From: Prauserella muralis | Lineage (GTDB): Bacteria > Actinomycetota > Actinomycetes > Mycobacteriales > Pseudonocardiaceae | Direction: 5' to 3' | Assembly (NCBI RefSeq): GCF_003202285.1 | Contig: NZ_MASW01000005.1 | Coordinates: 310,001-374,000, forward strand | Length of the DNA stretch: 64,000 nt | Shown here: positions 36,667-47,303 of the stretch, piece after piece | Layout: each line of letters starts with the position of its first letter | Numbering within the stretch: position 1 is the first letter of the stretch | Translations under genes and position numbers: made by a program | The notes under the pieces: generated by a model | What the model was told of the DNA's origin: nothing | What the model saw: the letters and a program-made list of their open reading frames with translations, nothing else | Databases searched by the model: none

Positions 36667-38250
36667 ATGGTCGCGCGACCCCACCCTGTCTCCCGCAGAA
36701 GGTTCCTCGGTTGCGGCGGCGCCGGAGCCGCGGCCGTGCTGCTCGGCACCGGCGCGTGGAACGCCGCGGGCAGCTTCGCCGCGCCGGCTGGCCAGACTAA
36801 CCCGTTCACGCTCGGCGTGGGCTCGGGAGACCCCGTGTCCGACGGCGTGGTGTTGTGGACCCGCCTCGCTCCGGACCCGTTCGCCGAGGACGGCACCGGC
36901 GGCATGCCGCGCAGGCCGGTGCGCGTCGAGTACGAGGTGGCGGTCGACGAGCGGTTCCGGGGCGTGGTGCGCCGCGGCAGCGTCGTGGCCACCCCGGAGC
37001 TGGGCCACTCGGTGCACCCGGAGATCCGGGGCCTCGCACCGGACCGCGAGTACTTCTACCGGTTCCGCGCCGGGTCGGAGCTGTCCATGGTGGGCCGCAC
37101 GCGGACCACGCCGGCGGTGTGGGCGCAGCCGAGGGAGCTGAACTTCGCGTTCGCCTCCTGCCAGGCATGGCAGGACGGCTACTACACCGCCTACGACCAC
37201 ATGGCCGACGAGGACCTCGACCTCGTCGTGCACCTCGGCGACTACCTGTACGAGTACAGCGTGGCCCGCAACCGGCGGGGCGTGACCACGGACCCGAAGT
37301 TCCACACCGAAACCGTCGACCTGGCCCGCTACCGGCTGCAGTACGGCCTGTACAAGGCCGAGGAGCCGCTCCAGCGCGCCCACGCCCGCTTCCCGTGGAT
37401 CATGACGATCGACGACCACGAGGTGGAGAACAACTGGGCAGGCGACGTCTCGGAGAACGACGAGGACCCGGCGACCTTCCGGCAGCGCAGGGCCGCGGCG
37501 TTCCAGGCGATGTACGAGCACATGCCGTTCCGGCACGCGCAGCTGCCGTCCGGGCCCGAGGTGCACCTGCACCGCAGGCTCTCCTACGGCAGGCTGGCCG
37601 ACTTCACGATCCTGGACACCCGCCAGTACCGCGACGACCAGCCGTGCGGCGACGGCGCGTCGGCGTCCTGCACCGAGCGGCTCGACCCGGACCGGACCAT
37701 CCTCGGCGCCGAGCAGCGGGACTGGGTGCTGGAGGGCTTCAGCCGTTCCCGGGCGCGCTGGCAGGTGCTCGGCAACCAGGCGCCGATGGGGCAGACCGAC
37801 CGTGACCCCGGCCCCGCCACGGAGGTGTGGCTGGACCCGTGGGACGGCTACGCCGCCGAGCGCGACCGCGTGCTCGCCGAGGCGCAGGACCGTGGGGTGC
37901 GCAACCTCGTGGTGATCACCGGTGACCGGCACCAGAACTACGCGTGGGACCTCAAGCGGGACTTCGGCGACTCCGGTTCCGCCACGGTCGGCAGCGAGTT
38001 CGTCGGCACCTCCATCACCAGCGGCGGCAACGGCGCGGACATGACCGACCAGGGCCGCGCCTTCCTCGCCGCCAACCCGCACCTGAAGTTCTTCAACTCC
38101 CAGCGCGGGTACGTCCGGGTCAACGTCGACCGGCACCGGTGGCGCAGCGACTTCCGCGTGCTGCCCTACGTCACCACACCCGGGGCGCCGATCAGCACCC
38201 GCGCCAGCTACGTCGTGGAGGACGGAAGGCCCGGCGTCCAGGAGGCGTGA
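36667..38250 (+). CDS. phoD: Tat-exported PhoD-family alkaline phosphatase / phosphodiesterase
   Basis: The 527-residue enzyme has a twin-arginine signal SRRRFLGCGGAGAAAVLLG, an N-terminal PhoD domain (FTLGVGSGDPVSDGVVLWTRL) and a calcineurin-like metallophosphatase domain. Metal-site motifs are FASCQAW, VHLGDYLYEY, IDDHEVENNW and ITGDRHQNYAWDL. It hydrolyses extracellular phosphate mono- or diesters. The ATG at 36667 follows GGAG by 6 nt; an earlier ATG at 36631 would disturb the Tat leader. An 83-bp palindromic repeat lies 20 bp past its stop. Confidence 0.93.
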   Translation: MVARPHPVSRRRFLGCGGAGAAAVLLGTGAWNAAGSFAAPAGQTNPFTLGVGSGDPVSDGVVLWTRLAPDPFAEDGTGGMPRRPVRVEYEVAVDERFRGVVRRGSVVATPELGHSVHPEIRGLAPDREYFYRFRAGSELSMVGRTRTTPAVWAQPRELNFAFASCQAWQDGYYTAYDHMADEDLDLVVHLGDYLYEYSVARNRRGVTTDPKFHTETVDLARYRLQYGLYKAEEPLQRAHARFPWIMTIDDHEVENNWAGDVSENDEDPATFRQRRAAAFQAMYEHMPFRHAQLPSGPEVHLHRRLSYGRLADFTILDTRQYRDDQPCGDGASASCTERLDPDRTILGAEQRDWVLEGFSRSRARWQVLGNQAPMGQTDRDPGPATEVWLDPWDGYAAERDRVLAEAQDRGVRNLVVITGDRHQNYAWDLKRDFGDSGSATVGSEFVGTSITSGGNGADMTDQGRAFLAANPHLKFFNSQRGYVRVNVDRHRWRSDFRVLPYVTTPGAPISTRASYVVEDGRPGVQEA

Positions 38251-38270
38251 CCGGCGCGCCTCCCCGCAAG

Positions 38271-38353
38271 CTCCCCAATGCCACATTCGTAGCGCTCAAC
38301 GCTACGAATGCGGCATTGGTGGCGTTCAACGCCACCAATGCCGCATTGGGGAG
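38271..38353. repeat. Three-stem palindromic repeat, copy 1
   Basis: Outer arms CTCCCCAATGC (38271-38281) and GCATTGGGGAG (38343-38353) enclose two perfect hairpins. The first is CATTCGTAGCG/CGCTACGAATG (38284-38310, loop CTCAA). The second is GGCATTGGTGGCG/CGCCACCAATGCC (38312-38342, loop TTCAA). The element lies between the convergent phoD and thioesterase genes and could terminate both. A second copy lies at 50687-50768. Translated, it gives meaningless NATNAAL-type peptides. Confidence 0.9.
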
Positions 38354-38375
38354 TTCGGGGGAGTGGTGGGGTGGG

Positions 38376-38810
38376 TCAGGCCGTCGCGGCGTCGCGGGCC
38401 TTGACGAGCAGGTCGCGGATGTCGTCGCCGGGCCGGGTCGGCCGGTAGGCCGTGGTGTCCACCCACACGTAGCGGTTGCTGCCCTCCAGCACGAGCTCGG
38501 CGCCCCGGTGGATGCGGATGCCGAGCACGAGCGAGGTGGTGCCGATGTGCTCGATGGACAGGCTCACCACGAGTTCGTCCTCGAACCGGCACGGCCGCAG
38601 GTAGCGCAGTCCCGTCTCGGCGACCACCATGTCGACGCCGCGGTCGGTGATGTAGTTCGTGGAGCCGAACACCACCTTGTAGAACTCGAACGCCGCCATG
38701 TCGGCGTAGGCCAGATAGTTGGCGTTGAACACGATGCCCTGCTGGTCGCACTCGTGGTAGCGCACGGTCAGCGGCATCCGCACCACCGGCGCGTGGTCCT
38801 GATCAGCCAT
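38376..38810 (-). CDS. Hotdog-fold acyl-CoA thioesterase (4-hydroxybenzoyl-CoA type)
   Basis: The 144-residue protein has the thioesterase motif YHECDQQGIVFNANYLAYADMAAFEFY, with the catalytic Asp of the 4HBT type. It continues into a typical hotdog beta sheet (RFEDELVVSLSIEHIGTTSLVLGIRIHRG). It overlaps the upstream TAXI protein gene by 8 nt and is the last gene of the response regulator-kinase-TAXI operon. The acyl group is unknown. Confidence 0.87.
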   Translation of the reverse strand: MADQDHAPVVRMPLTVRYHECDQQGIVFNANYLAYADMAAFEFYKVVFGSTNYITDRGVDMVVAETGLRYLRPCRFEDELVVSLSIEHIGTTSLVLGIRIHRGAELVLEGSNRYVWVDTTAYRPTRPGDDIRDLLVKARDAATA

Positions 38811-39756
38811 GCAGCGCACGGTACGCGGCCGCGGCACCCGGATGCAGCGGGACCGGCCCGGTGCCGATGAGACTGCGCACGTCGAGGTACTGCGTGCCCG
38901 CGGCCTGCGCGGGCACCAGATTCGCCGCCCTGCCCACCAGCACCCGCGTGACCGCGCCCGCGACGTCGGCGGGCAACCTCGGCGCGCACACCAGCAGGTT
39001 GGCCACGCCGATCGTCGCCACCGGGCCCACCCCGGCGTAGGCGCCACCGGGAACGTCCACCCGCTGGTACACCGCTCCGTAGCGGGCGCGCAGCGCGGGC
39101 AGCACACCGTCCAGCGGCAGCAGCGCTATCGGCACGGTCCGCGCCAGCTCGGCCAGTGCCGGGGTGGGCACGCCGCCCGACCACAGCAGGCCTTCGATCC
39201 GCCCGGTGCGCAGCGCGGCGACGGCGTCGGCCAGTGGCAGGTGCCGCACCCGCGCCGTCAGGTTCGCCTCGGCCAGCAGCCGCCGTCCGGCCACGGCGGC
39301 GCCCGACCCGCCCGCGCCGAGCGACACCCGCCGCCCGGCGAGGTCGGCGACCGTGCGCACCGGCCCGTCGGCGCGCACCACGAGCTGCAGGTAGTTCTCG
39401 TAGACGCGGCCGATGGCCCGCAGCGGGTGCACCCGCGTGAACGGGTCGCCTCCCGTGACGGCCGCCTGCGCCACGTCGGCCAGCGTGAGCCCCAGGTCGG
39501 CCCTGCCGTCCTCGACCCGGCCGATGTTCACCACGCTGGCCTCCGTGGCGACCGCCCGGCAGCGCAGGCGTGGTTCGACGCGGGTGATCTCGCCCGCCAG
39601 CAGCTCGGCGAAGGCCAGGTAGAACCCGCCGCGTTCCCCGGCCGCGATGGTCACCGGCCGCTCGGAGCCGTGGTAGTGACCGCCCGTCGCGCAGCCGGCC
39701 AGCGCGCCGGCGAGGCCGGCGAACCCGGCCAGTGCGGTCCTGCGGGTGAGCGTCAC
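38803..39756 (-). CDS. TAXI-family TRAP solute-binding lipoprotein
   Basis: The 317-residue exported protein has a lipobox LAGALAGC near residue 22. The TAXI-family core is TIAAGERGGFYLAFAELLAGEI, then VVNIGRVEDGRADLGLTLADVAQAAVTG and VRTVADLAGRRVSLGAGGSG. TAXI proteins normally feed a DctQM-type TRAP membrane complex, but none is nearby. The GTG start overlaps the histidine kinase stop by 4 nt, which points to a sensing role with that kinase. The ligand is unknown. Confidence 0.88.
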   Translation of the reverse strand: MTLTRRTALAGFAGLAGALAGCATGGHYHGSERPVTIAAGERGGFYLAFAELLAGEITRVEPRLRCRAVATEASVVNIGRVEDGRADLGLTLADVAQAAVTGGDPFTRVHPLRAIGRVYENYLQLVVRADGPVRTVADLAGRRVSLGAGGSGAAVAGRRLLAEANLTARVRHLPLADAVAALRTGRIEGLLWSGGVPTPALAELARTVPIALLPLDGVLPALRARYGAVYQRVDVPGGAYAGVGPVATIGVANLLVCAPRLPADVAGAVTRVLVGRAANLVPAQAAGTQYLDVRSLIGTGPVPLHPGAAAAYRALHG

Positions 39757-41138
39757 GGGTGCGCCCCCGGCAGCAGCAGGTGCACGGCCAGCCCGTGCGG
39801 GGTCACCGGTCGCAGCTCCAGACCGCCGTCGCGGGCCGTGAGCAGGCTCGACGCGATGGCGAGCCCGAGGCCGGTGCCGCGCGGCGCCGCCTCGCCACCC
39901 GCGCGCCAGAACCGCTCGGTGGCCCGTGCCAGTCCTTCGGCGTCGAGGCCCGGCCCGTCGTCGGCGACCACCAGCCGCACCCGCCCGTCCTCCCGCGTCG
40001 CACGCAGGGTGACCGTGGCGCCGTCGCCCGCGTAGTGGATGGCGTTGTCCAGCACCACGTCCAGCACCTGCGCCACGTCCGGCTCCGGCACCCCGGCAGG
40101 CAACGGTCCACCGCCGGGGTGCACCAGCCGGACGCCGGCCAGCTCGGCGGAGGGCTGCCAGGCGTCCACCCGGTCGGCGATCACGCCCCGCACGTCGCAC
40201 GGCTCGGCCCGCTCCCCGCCCGCGGCCAGCCGGGTCGCGGTGCTCTCCGCCACCGCCAGCGCGAGCAGCCCGTCGGCCAGTGACTCGAGGCGCTCGACCT
40301 CGCCGACCGTCGCCTCGTAGGCGCGCCTGCCCTCGTCTCGCACCGCGGGCGCGAGCGAGTCGACCCGCAGCCGCAGTGCCGCCAGCGGGTTGCGCAGCTG
40401 GTGCGAGGCGTCGGCGACGAGCCTGCGCTGCTGCTCGGCCGACTCGGCCACCGCGTCGGACATCCGGTTGACCGAGACCGCGAGCGAGCGCAGCTCCTTC
40501 GGGCCGGCCTCGGCGGGCACCTCGGCCCTGCGGCCCGCGCTCACCGCCCGCACGCCGCGCTCCAGCGCGTGCAGCGGGCGCACCACCCACCGGGCGAGCA
40601 GCAGCGCCAGCAGGACGAACCCGACCGCGGCGGCCAGCGCGCCCGCGGTGATCGCCGCCCAGCTCCGGCCGACGTCGGCCGCGGCCGCCTCGACCGAGGC
40701 GCGCAGCACCACCGCGCCCGCCACGCGCGTGCCGGTGCCGACGGGACGCGCCAGCAGCACCGACCCGGACGACCACGGGGTGAGGGTCGCGGGCCGGGGC
40801 CCCGGCTGGTTGCGCAGCGCACCCTCCACGAGCGCGGGCACGCCCGCATCGCGCACCGACAGCCCCGCCTCGGCCAGCGGGCGGCGGCGGGCGTCCACCA
40901 CGAGCACGCCCTCCCCGTACAGCTCGGCGTAGCGGCGTGCCTCGGCGGCCAGCGCGGAGGCGTCGCCGGAGTCCACCGCCTGCTGGGCGAGCACGACGAA
41001 CCGGTCGATGTCGCCGTCCCGGCCGATGAGCAGCTGCTGGGTGCGCTCGGCGGCGGTGCTGGCCAGCAGCGGCGCGGCGAACGCGGCGACGGCGGCCAGC
41101 GCGAACCCCGCGAGGACGAGCGAAAGCCGGGTGCGCAT
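39753..41138 (-). CDS. Sensor histidine kinase
   Basis: The 461-residue membrane kinase has membrane helices at about 5-27 and 161-183, with an extracytoplasmic sensor region of about 130 residues between. HAMP (WVVRPLHALERGVRAV), the H-box with His246 in DASHQLRNPLAALRL, N-box LDNAIHYAG, G1 ADDGPGLD and G2 PRGTGLGLAI follow. It lies between its response regulator gene (2 nt upstream) and the TAXI lipoprotein gene (4-nt overlap). Confidence 0.93.
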   Translation of the reverse strand: MRTRLSLVLAGFALAAVAAFAAPLLASTAAERTQQLLIGRDGDIDRFVVLAQQAVDSGDASALAAEARRYAELYGEGVLVVDARRRPLAEAGLSVRDAGVPALVEGALRNQPGPRPATLTPWSSGSVLLARPVGTGTRVAGAVVLRASVEAAAADVGRSWAAITAGALAAAVGFVLLALLLARWVVRPLHALERGVRAVSAGRRAEVPAEAGPKELRSLAVSVNRMSDAVAESAEQQRRLVADASHQLRNPLAALRLRVDSLAPAVRDEGRRAYEATVGEVERLESLADGLLALAVAESTATRLAAGGERAEPCDVRGVIADRVDAWQPSAELAGVRLVHPGGGPLPAGVPEPDVAQVLDVVLDNAIHYAGDGATVTLRATREDGRVRLVVADDGPGLDAEGLARATERFWRAGGEAAPRGTGLGLAIASSLLTARDGGLELRPVTPHGLAVHLLLPGAHP

Positions 41139-41140
41139 CC

Positions 41141-42639
<1,499 letters not shown>

Positions 42640-42676
42640 GACCGACACCCGATCCACGACGTTTCTGGAGGACTTC

Positions 42677-43444
42677 TTGTCCGGACTGCTCGAAGGCAAG
42701 CGGCTGCTGATCACCGGCGTCATCACCGACGCCTCCATCGCGTTCCATGCGGCCAGGGTCGCGCAGGAGCAGGGCGCGCAGGTGGTGCTCACCGGCTTCG
42801 GCAGGCTCTCGCTCGTGGAGCGCATCGCCAAGCGCCTGCCCGAGCCCGCGCCGGTGATCGAGCTGGACGTGCAGAACACCGAGCACCTGGACACGCTGGC
42901 CGACCGGGTGCGCGAGCACGTCGACGGCCTCGACGGGCTGCTGCACTCGATCGCGTTCGCGCCGGCGAGCTGCCTGGGCGCACCGTTCCTGGACGCGCCG
43001 TCGGAGGACGTGGCCAAGGCGGTGGACGTGTCGGCGTACTCGTACAAGGCGGTCGCCAAGGCCGTGCTGCCGCTGCTGTCGCGCGGTTCGTCCATTGTGG
43101 GCATGGACTTCGACGCGCGCGTCGCCTGGCCCGCCTACAACTGGATGGGCGTGGCGAAGGCCGCGCTGGAGTCGGTGAACCGCTACCTGGCGCGCGATCT
43201 CGGCGAGCGCGGCATCCGGGTGAACCTCGTGGCGGCGGGTCCGGTGAAGACGATGGCGGCGAAGTCGATCCCCGGCTTCGAGGAGCTGGAGAACGGCTGG
43301 GGCGACCGCGCGCCGCTCGGCTGGGACACCACCGACCCGACCCCGGTCGCCAGGAGCATCTGCGCGGTGCTCTCGGACTGGCTGCCCGCCACCACCGGTT
43401 CCATGATCTGGGTCGACGGCGGGGTGCACGCCACCGGCCAGTGA
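42677..43444 (+). CDS. inhA: Enoyl-[acyl-carrier-protein] reductase (NADH), InhA/FabI
   Basis: The 255-residue enzyme completes each FAS II elongation round. It closely matches M. tuberculosis InhA along its length: [55 protein letters not shown] and the catalytic Tyr-Lys pair in [20 protein letters not shown]. The start is TTG 42677 with TGGAGGA upstream. In a genus without mycolic acids the enzyme would serve ordinary FAS II; this depends on the unconfirmed host identity. Confidence 0.94.
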   Translation: MSGLLEGKRLLITGVITDASIAFHAARVAQEQGAQVVLTGFGRLSLVERIAKRLPEPAPVIELDVQNTEHLDTLADRVREHVDGLDGLLHSIAFAPASCLGAPFLDAPSEDVAKAVDVSAYSYKAVAKAVLPLLSRGSSIVGMDFDARVAWPAYNWMGVAKAALESVNRYLARDLGERGIRVNLVAAGPVKTMAAKSIPGFEELENGWGDRAPLGWDTTDPTPVARSICAVLSDWLPATTGSMIWVDGGVHATGQ

Positions 43445-43460
43445 CCGGACGCGGCAGGGC

Positions 43461-44639
43461 TCACGGGACGGGCGCGGGAGCAGCCTCCGGCACCGCGCGC
43501 CGCTCCAGCAGGCGGGCGGCGGCCACCGCGGCGAGCGCGGCCACGGCGAACCCGGCGCTGACCCAGGCCACGCTCGGGTAGCCGAGGCCCGCGTCGATGG
43601 CAAGGCCGCCCAGCCACGGCGCCACGACGATGCCGGTGTTGAACGCGGTGACGTTGGTGGCGCCCGCCAGCGTCGGCGCCGCGCCCGCGAGGGTGAAGAC
43701 CCGCGTGTTCAGCGACGGGTTGGTGAGGAAGCCGAGCAGCCCGAGCAGGAACACCGCGGGCACGGTCAGCACGGCGCTGGAGGCGCCGAGGGCCAGCGCG
43801 GCGAGCACCACCAGGCTGGCGATGAGTCCGGCAGCCAGCGTGGCCAGGGGACGGCTGTCGGCGAGCCGCCCGCCGACGGCGATGCCGATCAACGCTCCGA
43901 GGCCGAAGACCGCGAGCACCACCGGGACCCAGCGCGATGCCAGGCCCGTGACGTCGGTGAGCAGGGGAGCGAGGTAGCTGAACGTCGCCATCGTCGTCGC
44001 GCACGTGAGCGCGGTGATGCCCAGGGCGAGCCCCAGCGCGCCGCGGCGGTAGGCGCGGAGCTCGGCCCGCAGGTCCGGCCGCTGGGCGGCGCCGCCCGCG
44101 CGGGGCACGAAGGCGAGCACCCCGGCGAGCGCGAGCGTGGCGAGCGCGGCGACCGCCCAGAACGCGGCGCGCCAGCCGCCGCTCTGCCCGAGCGCGGTGC
44201 CCAGGGGCACGCCGAGGACGTTCGCGGCGGTGAGCCCGCCTGCGACCACGGCCATCGCGCGGCCCCGGCGATCGGCGGGCACGAGGCTGATGGCGGTGAC
44301 GGCCGCGACAGCCCAGAATCCCGCGCAGGCCAGGGCGCACAGCACGCGGGTGGCGAAGAGCAGCCCGTAGCCCGGCGCGAGCGCGCCGATCACGTGGCCG
44401 AGGGCGAACACACCGAGCATGCCGAGCAGGGTGAGCTTGCGCGGCAGCCGGAGGGTGGCCGCCGCGAGCAGCGGGGCGCCGACGAGCATGCCCGCGGCGA
44501 ACGCGGAGACGAGCAACCCGGCGTCGGGGATGCTGACGCCGAGATCGGCCGCCAGCGGTGGCAGCAGTCCGGCGATCATGAACTCCGACGTGCCCAGGGC
44601 GAAGACGCTCAGCCCGAGGACGAGGACGGCTGGTGGCAC
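43461..44639 (-). CDS. MFS drug efflux transporter (chloramphenicol-resistance Cmx/CmlR-like)
   Basis: The 392-residue transporter has twelve predicted helices and begins VPPAVLVLGLSVFALGTSEFMIAGLLPPLA, a signature of the Cml/AraJ-type DHA1 branch. It includes the motif ADRRGRAMAVVAGGLTAANVLGVPLGT. The GTG at 44639 is chosen because AGGAGG lies 8 nt upstream; a TTG at 44675 is an inferior alternative. A TetR regulator gene lies 78 bp upstream on the same strand. The drug is not predictable beyond the family. Confidence 0.88.
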   Translation of the reverse strand: MPPAVLVLGLSVFALGTSEFMIAGLLPPLAADLGVSIPDAGLLVSAFAAGMLVGAPLLAAATLRLPRKLTLLGMLGVFALGHVIGALAPGYGLLFATRVLCALACAGFWAVAAVTAISLVPADRRGRAMAVVAGGLTAANVLGVPLGTALGQSGGWRAAFWAVAALATLALAGVLAFVPRAGGAAQRPDLRAELRAYRRGALGLALGITALTCATTMATFSYLAPLLTDVTGLASRWVPVVLAVFGLGALIGIAVGGRLADSRPLATLAAGLIASLVVLAALALGASSAVLTVPAVFLLGLLGFLTNPSLNTRVFTLAGAAPTLAGATNVTAFNTGIVVAPWLGGLAIDAGLGYPSVAWVSAGFAVAALAAVAAARLLERRAVPEAAPAPVP

Positions 44640-44717
44640 GGCGCTGGCCTCCTTGTTATGGATCGAACGGTTCAATATGTGGGCAGGGGTACGGGCCGGA
44701 GTGCGGCCGGGCCGGGT

Positions 44718-45293
44718 TCAGAGGGCTTGCAGCGCCACCGCGGCGACGTTTTCCAGTGCCGCGCGGCCGGATCCGTTACGCGACATCACGCGCAGGCCGC
44801 TGATCGTGGAGTGCACGAACTGCGCGAGCGCGAGGGGATCGGCGTCGCCGTCGATCTCGCCGGCGCGCTGGCCTTCCAGGACCACCTCGCGCAGCGCCTC
44901 GACGAACGTCGCGGTGTCGCGGCGCAGGTCCTCGGTGATCTCGGCGTCGCGCCCGCCGAGTTCGGCCGCCGTGTTGACGACGAAGCAGCCCCGGCGTCCC
45001 GGCGTGCACTCGTCCTCGACGACCCTGGCGAGCAGGTCGTGCAGGCGCTGCCGGACCGGGCCCTGCTGCCGCAGCAGCTCGATGTTGCGCCGCGTCGCCT
45101 GGGACATGTACTGGCGCAACGACTTCTGGAAGAGGGCGTGCTTGCTGGCGAAGGCGTTGTAGATGCTGCTGCGCGACAGCCCGGTCGCCTCGCACAGCTG
45201 TTGCGTCGACGTGGCCTCGTAGCCGTTGTCCCAGAACAGGTGCATGGCACGCTCGACGGCGGCGTGCTCGTCGAACTCCCGTGGCCGCGGCAT
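44718..45293 (-). CDS. TetR-family regulator
   Basis: The 191-residue regulator has MPRPREFDEHAAVERAMHLFWDNGYEATS...LCEATGLSRSSIYNAFASKHALF at its N-terminus (key HTH: GLSRSSIYNAF). A C-terminal domain follows with TPGRRGCFVVNTAAEL, typical of the TetR_C_33-like group where this Cys-Phe region is conserved. It precedes the MFS gene. Both promoter regions share a GTTATGGA sequence, at 44654-44661 and near 45309-45316, so it probably represses itself and the transporter. Confidence 0.9.
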   Translation of the reverse strand: MPRPREFDEHAAVERAMHLFWDNGYEATSTQQLCEATGLSRSSIYNAFASKHALFQKSLRQYMSQATRRNIELLRQQGPVRQRLHDLLARVVEDECTPGRRGCFVVNTAAELGGRDAEITEDLRRDTATFVEALREVVLEGQRAGEIDGDADPLALAQFVHSTISGLRVMSRNGSGRAALENVAAVALQAL

Positions 45294-45372
45294 GGCGTCA
45301 CCTTATCAGGTTATGGACTGATCCATCCAAAACGATGGCCCGGATCTGCGTGGGGGCCGCCACAGGGCGAAG

Positions 45373-46431
45373 ATGGAGACCGTGAACTACGACGCGCTGC
45401 TGTGGCTGTCCTTCGGCGGGCCCGAGGGCCCGGACGACGTGATGCCGTTTCTGGAGAACGTGACCAGGGGCAGGGGAGTGCCGAGGGAGCGGCTGGAGGA
45501 GGTCGCCGAGCACTACCGGCATTTCGGCGGCGTCTCGCCGATCAACCGGCTCAACCGGGAGGCCATCGCGGCGGTGGAGAAAGAGCTGGCGGCGCAGGGC
45601 ATCGCGCTGCCGGTGTACTTCGGCAACCGCAACTGGGAGCCGATGGTCGAGGACACCGTCGCCCGCATGGCCGCCGACGGCGTCCGCCGGGCGCTCGTGT
45701 TTCCCACCAGTGCCTACGGCGGCTACTCGGCCTGCCGCCAGTACGACGAGGACATCGAGCGTGCGCGGGCCGCCCACGGCGAGGGCGCGCCGGAACTGGT
45801 GAAGCTGCGGCAGTTCTTCGACCACCCGCTGTTCGTCGGGGCGGTAGCCGATGCCGTGCGTGCCGCGCACGCCGAGCTGGGGCAGGACACGGGCGCGCGC
45901 ACGGTGTTCACCGCGCATTCCGTTCCCACCAGCGCCGACGCGGCGTCCGGCCCGCCCGGCTCCGGAGGGCACCGGTACTCCCGGCAGGTCGCCGAGGCCG
46001 CCCGGCTCGTCGCTGCCGGGGCCGGTGTGGACGGCTACGACGTCGTGTGGCAGTCCCGGTCCGGCCCGCCGCAGGTGCCGTGGCTGGAGCCCGACATCGT
46101 CGACCACATCGACGCCCTGCACGCCGACGGTGTCCGCGCCGTGGTGGTGTGCCCGGTGGGGTTCGTCTCCGATCACCTGGAGGTGATCTGGGACCTCGAC
46201 AACGAGGCTGCCGACCGGGCCCGCGAGCTGGGCATGGGTTTCGCCCGCGCCGCGACCCCGAACGGCGACCCGCGTTTCGCCGAGCTCGTGGTGGAGCTGG
46301 TCACCGAGCACACCGCGGGCGCGCCCGCGCGCAAGCTGTCGGACTTTCCCGCGGCCGGATGCACCGTCAACGGCGCCCCGTGCGCCGTGGGCTGCTGCGA
46401 GCCGGTCCGGCGCCCCTCGCGGGCCGGGTGA
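45373..46431 (+). CDS. hemH: Ferrochelatase (coproporphyrin III type, [2Fe-2S])
   Basis: The 352-residue enzyme inserts iron into the porphyrin ring near the end of heme synthesis; actinobacterial members use coproporphyrin III. Motifs are [39 protein letters not shown] and [18 protein letters not shown]. Cys121 together with the C-terminal [13 protein letters not shown] (Cys330, Cys337, Cys341/342) provides the ligands of the known actinobacterial [2Fe-2S] cluster. It follows inhA across the MFS/TetR pair; in M. tuberculosis hemZ directly follows inhA. Confidence 0.94.
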   Translation: METVNYDALLWLSFGGPEGPDDVMPFLENVTRGRGVPRERLEEVAEHYRHFGGVSPINRLNREAIAAVEKELAAQGIALPVYFGNRNWEPMVEDTVARMAADGVRRALVFPTSAYGGYSACRQYDEDIERARAAHGEGAPELVKLRQFFDHPLFVGAVADAVRAAHAELGQDTGARTVFTAHSVPTSADAASGPPGSGGHRYSRQVAEAARLVAAGAGVDGYDVVWQSRSGPPQVPWLEPDIVDHIDALHADGVRAVVVCPVGFVSDHLEVIWDLDNEAADRARELGMGFARAATPNGDPRFAELVVELVTEHTAGAPARKLSDFPAAGCTVNGAPCAVGCCEPVRRPSRAG

Positions 46432-46438
46432 GCGGGCG

Positions 46439-47266
46439 CTACGACGACCGGTTGGCCTGATCGGCGAACGTGCGCACGGCCTCGTTCACCGCGGCGCAGC
46501 GCGCCGTGCGGATGGCGTCGGCAAGGGGCCGCAGCGCGTCCGCGCGGCGGTTGACCGCCGACGCCGACAGCGCGCCGCCCGGTTCGTCGGCGTGGGCGAG
46601 CCTCAGGATGGCGCCGACCTCCTCGGCCCGCTGCAGCACCCGTAGCGAGCGGGCAGGCATCCCGGGCGGCCAGTCCGGCCGTGGCCGGGAGCGCAGCGCC
46701 GCCGACAACTCGGCGCGCACGCCGGGCCGGTCGCTGGCCACGTCGAGCGTCTGCAGGGCGCCCGCGCTGTCGCGGATGGCGTCGGTGAGGCCGTGTTCGG
46801 CCTCGGCGAGCGACACGTGCTCGGGCGCCGGCTCGTTCGCCAGGCCGTAGACCGTCCAGCGCACGAGTCCCTCGGCGATCGGCTGGGGCACCAGCCCGTG
46901 CCGCAGCCCCGTGAGCACCACCGCCTCACCGGCACGCACGGCCGCCTCGGTGAACGGGCCACCACCACCGAGGCCGCGGACGTCGCCGGGCACGGGCAGC
47001 ACGAGCCGGGCGCCGGTGGCGCCGGACCCGCGCAGCACGGCCAGCAACCGGGCGGGCGCCGCGGGCACGTTGCCGGTCACGGGCAGGTCGAACGACTCGC
47101 CCGCCGCGGCATCGGCGGCCACCACCTCGTGCGCCTCGCCCCACGCGAGCAGGGCGTCGAGCGCGTTGTCGGCTGCGGCGGCACCGTGCAGCCACGCCGA
47201 GGACCAGACGGCAAGGGTCGCGCTGGGACAACACACAGCGATCGAGAGTACCTGGAGCAGGTCCAC
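46439..47266 (-). CDS. Unrecognised protein divergent from the AAA+/vWA pair
   Basis: The protein has about 275 residues if GTG 47266 is used; GTG 47236 would shorten it by 10. It is Ala- and Leu-rich with few motifs: VWSSAWLHGAAAADNALDALLAWGEAHEVV near the N-terminus (key part WLHGAAAADNALDALL), ARLVLPVPGDVRGLGGGGPFT and LRHGLVPQPIAEGLVRW. The C-terminal third looks helical. No signal peptide or membrane helix is evident. It is divergent from the AAA+ gene with only about 37 nt between starts, implying shared control. Function unknown. Confidence 0.75.
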   Translation of the reverse strand: MDLLQVLSIAVCCPSATLAVWSSAWLHGAAAADNALDALLAWGEAHEVVAADAAAGESFDLPVTGNVPAAPARLLAVLRGSGATGARLVLPVPGDVRGLGGGGPFTEAAVRAGEAVVLTGLRHGLVPQPIAEGLVRWTVYGLANEPAPEHVSLAEAEHGLTDAIRDSAGALQTLDVASDRPGVRAELSAALRSRPRPDWPPGMPARSLRVLQRAEEVGAILRLAHADEPGGALSASAVNRRADALRPLADAIRTARCAAVNEAVRTFADQANRSS

Positions 47267-47303
47267 GTCGACGTCGGCCGGATGTGTCAGTAGCGTCGAA
47301 CAC

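Noticed and set aside
38273-38870. Open frame translating to NATFVALNATNAALVAFNATNAAL
   Set aside because: It is a reading of the palindromic repeat at 38271-38353 followed by antisense of the thioesterase gene, not a protein.
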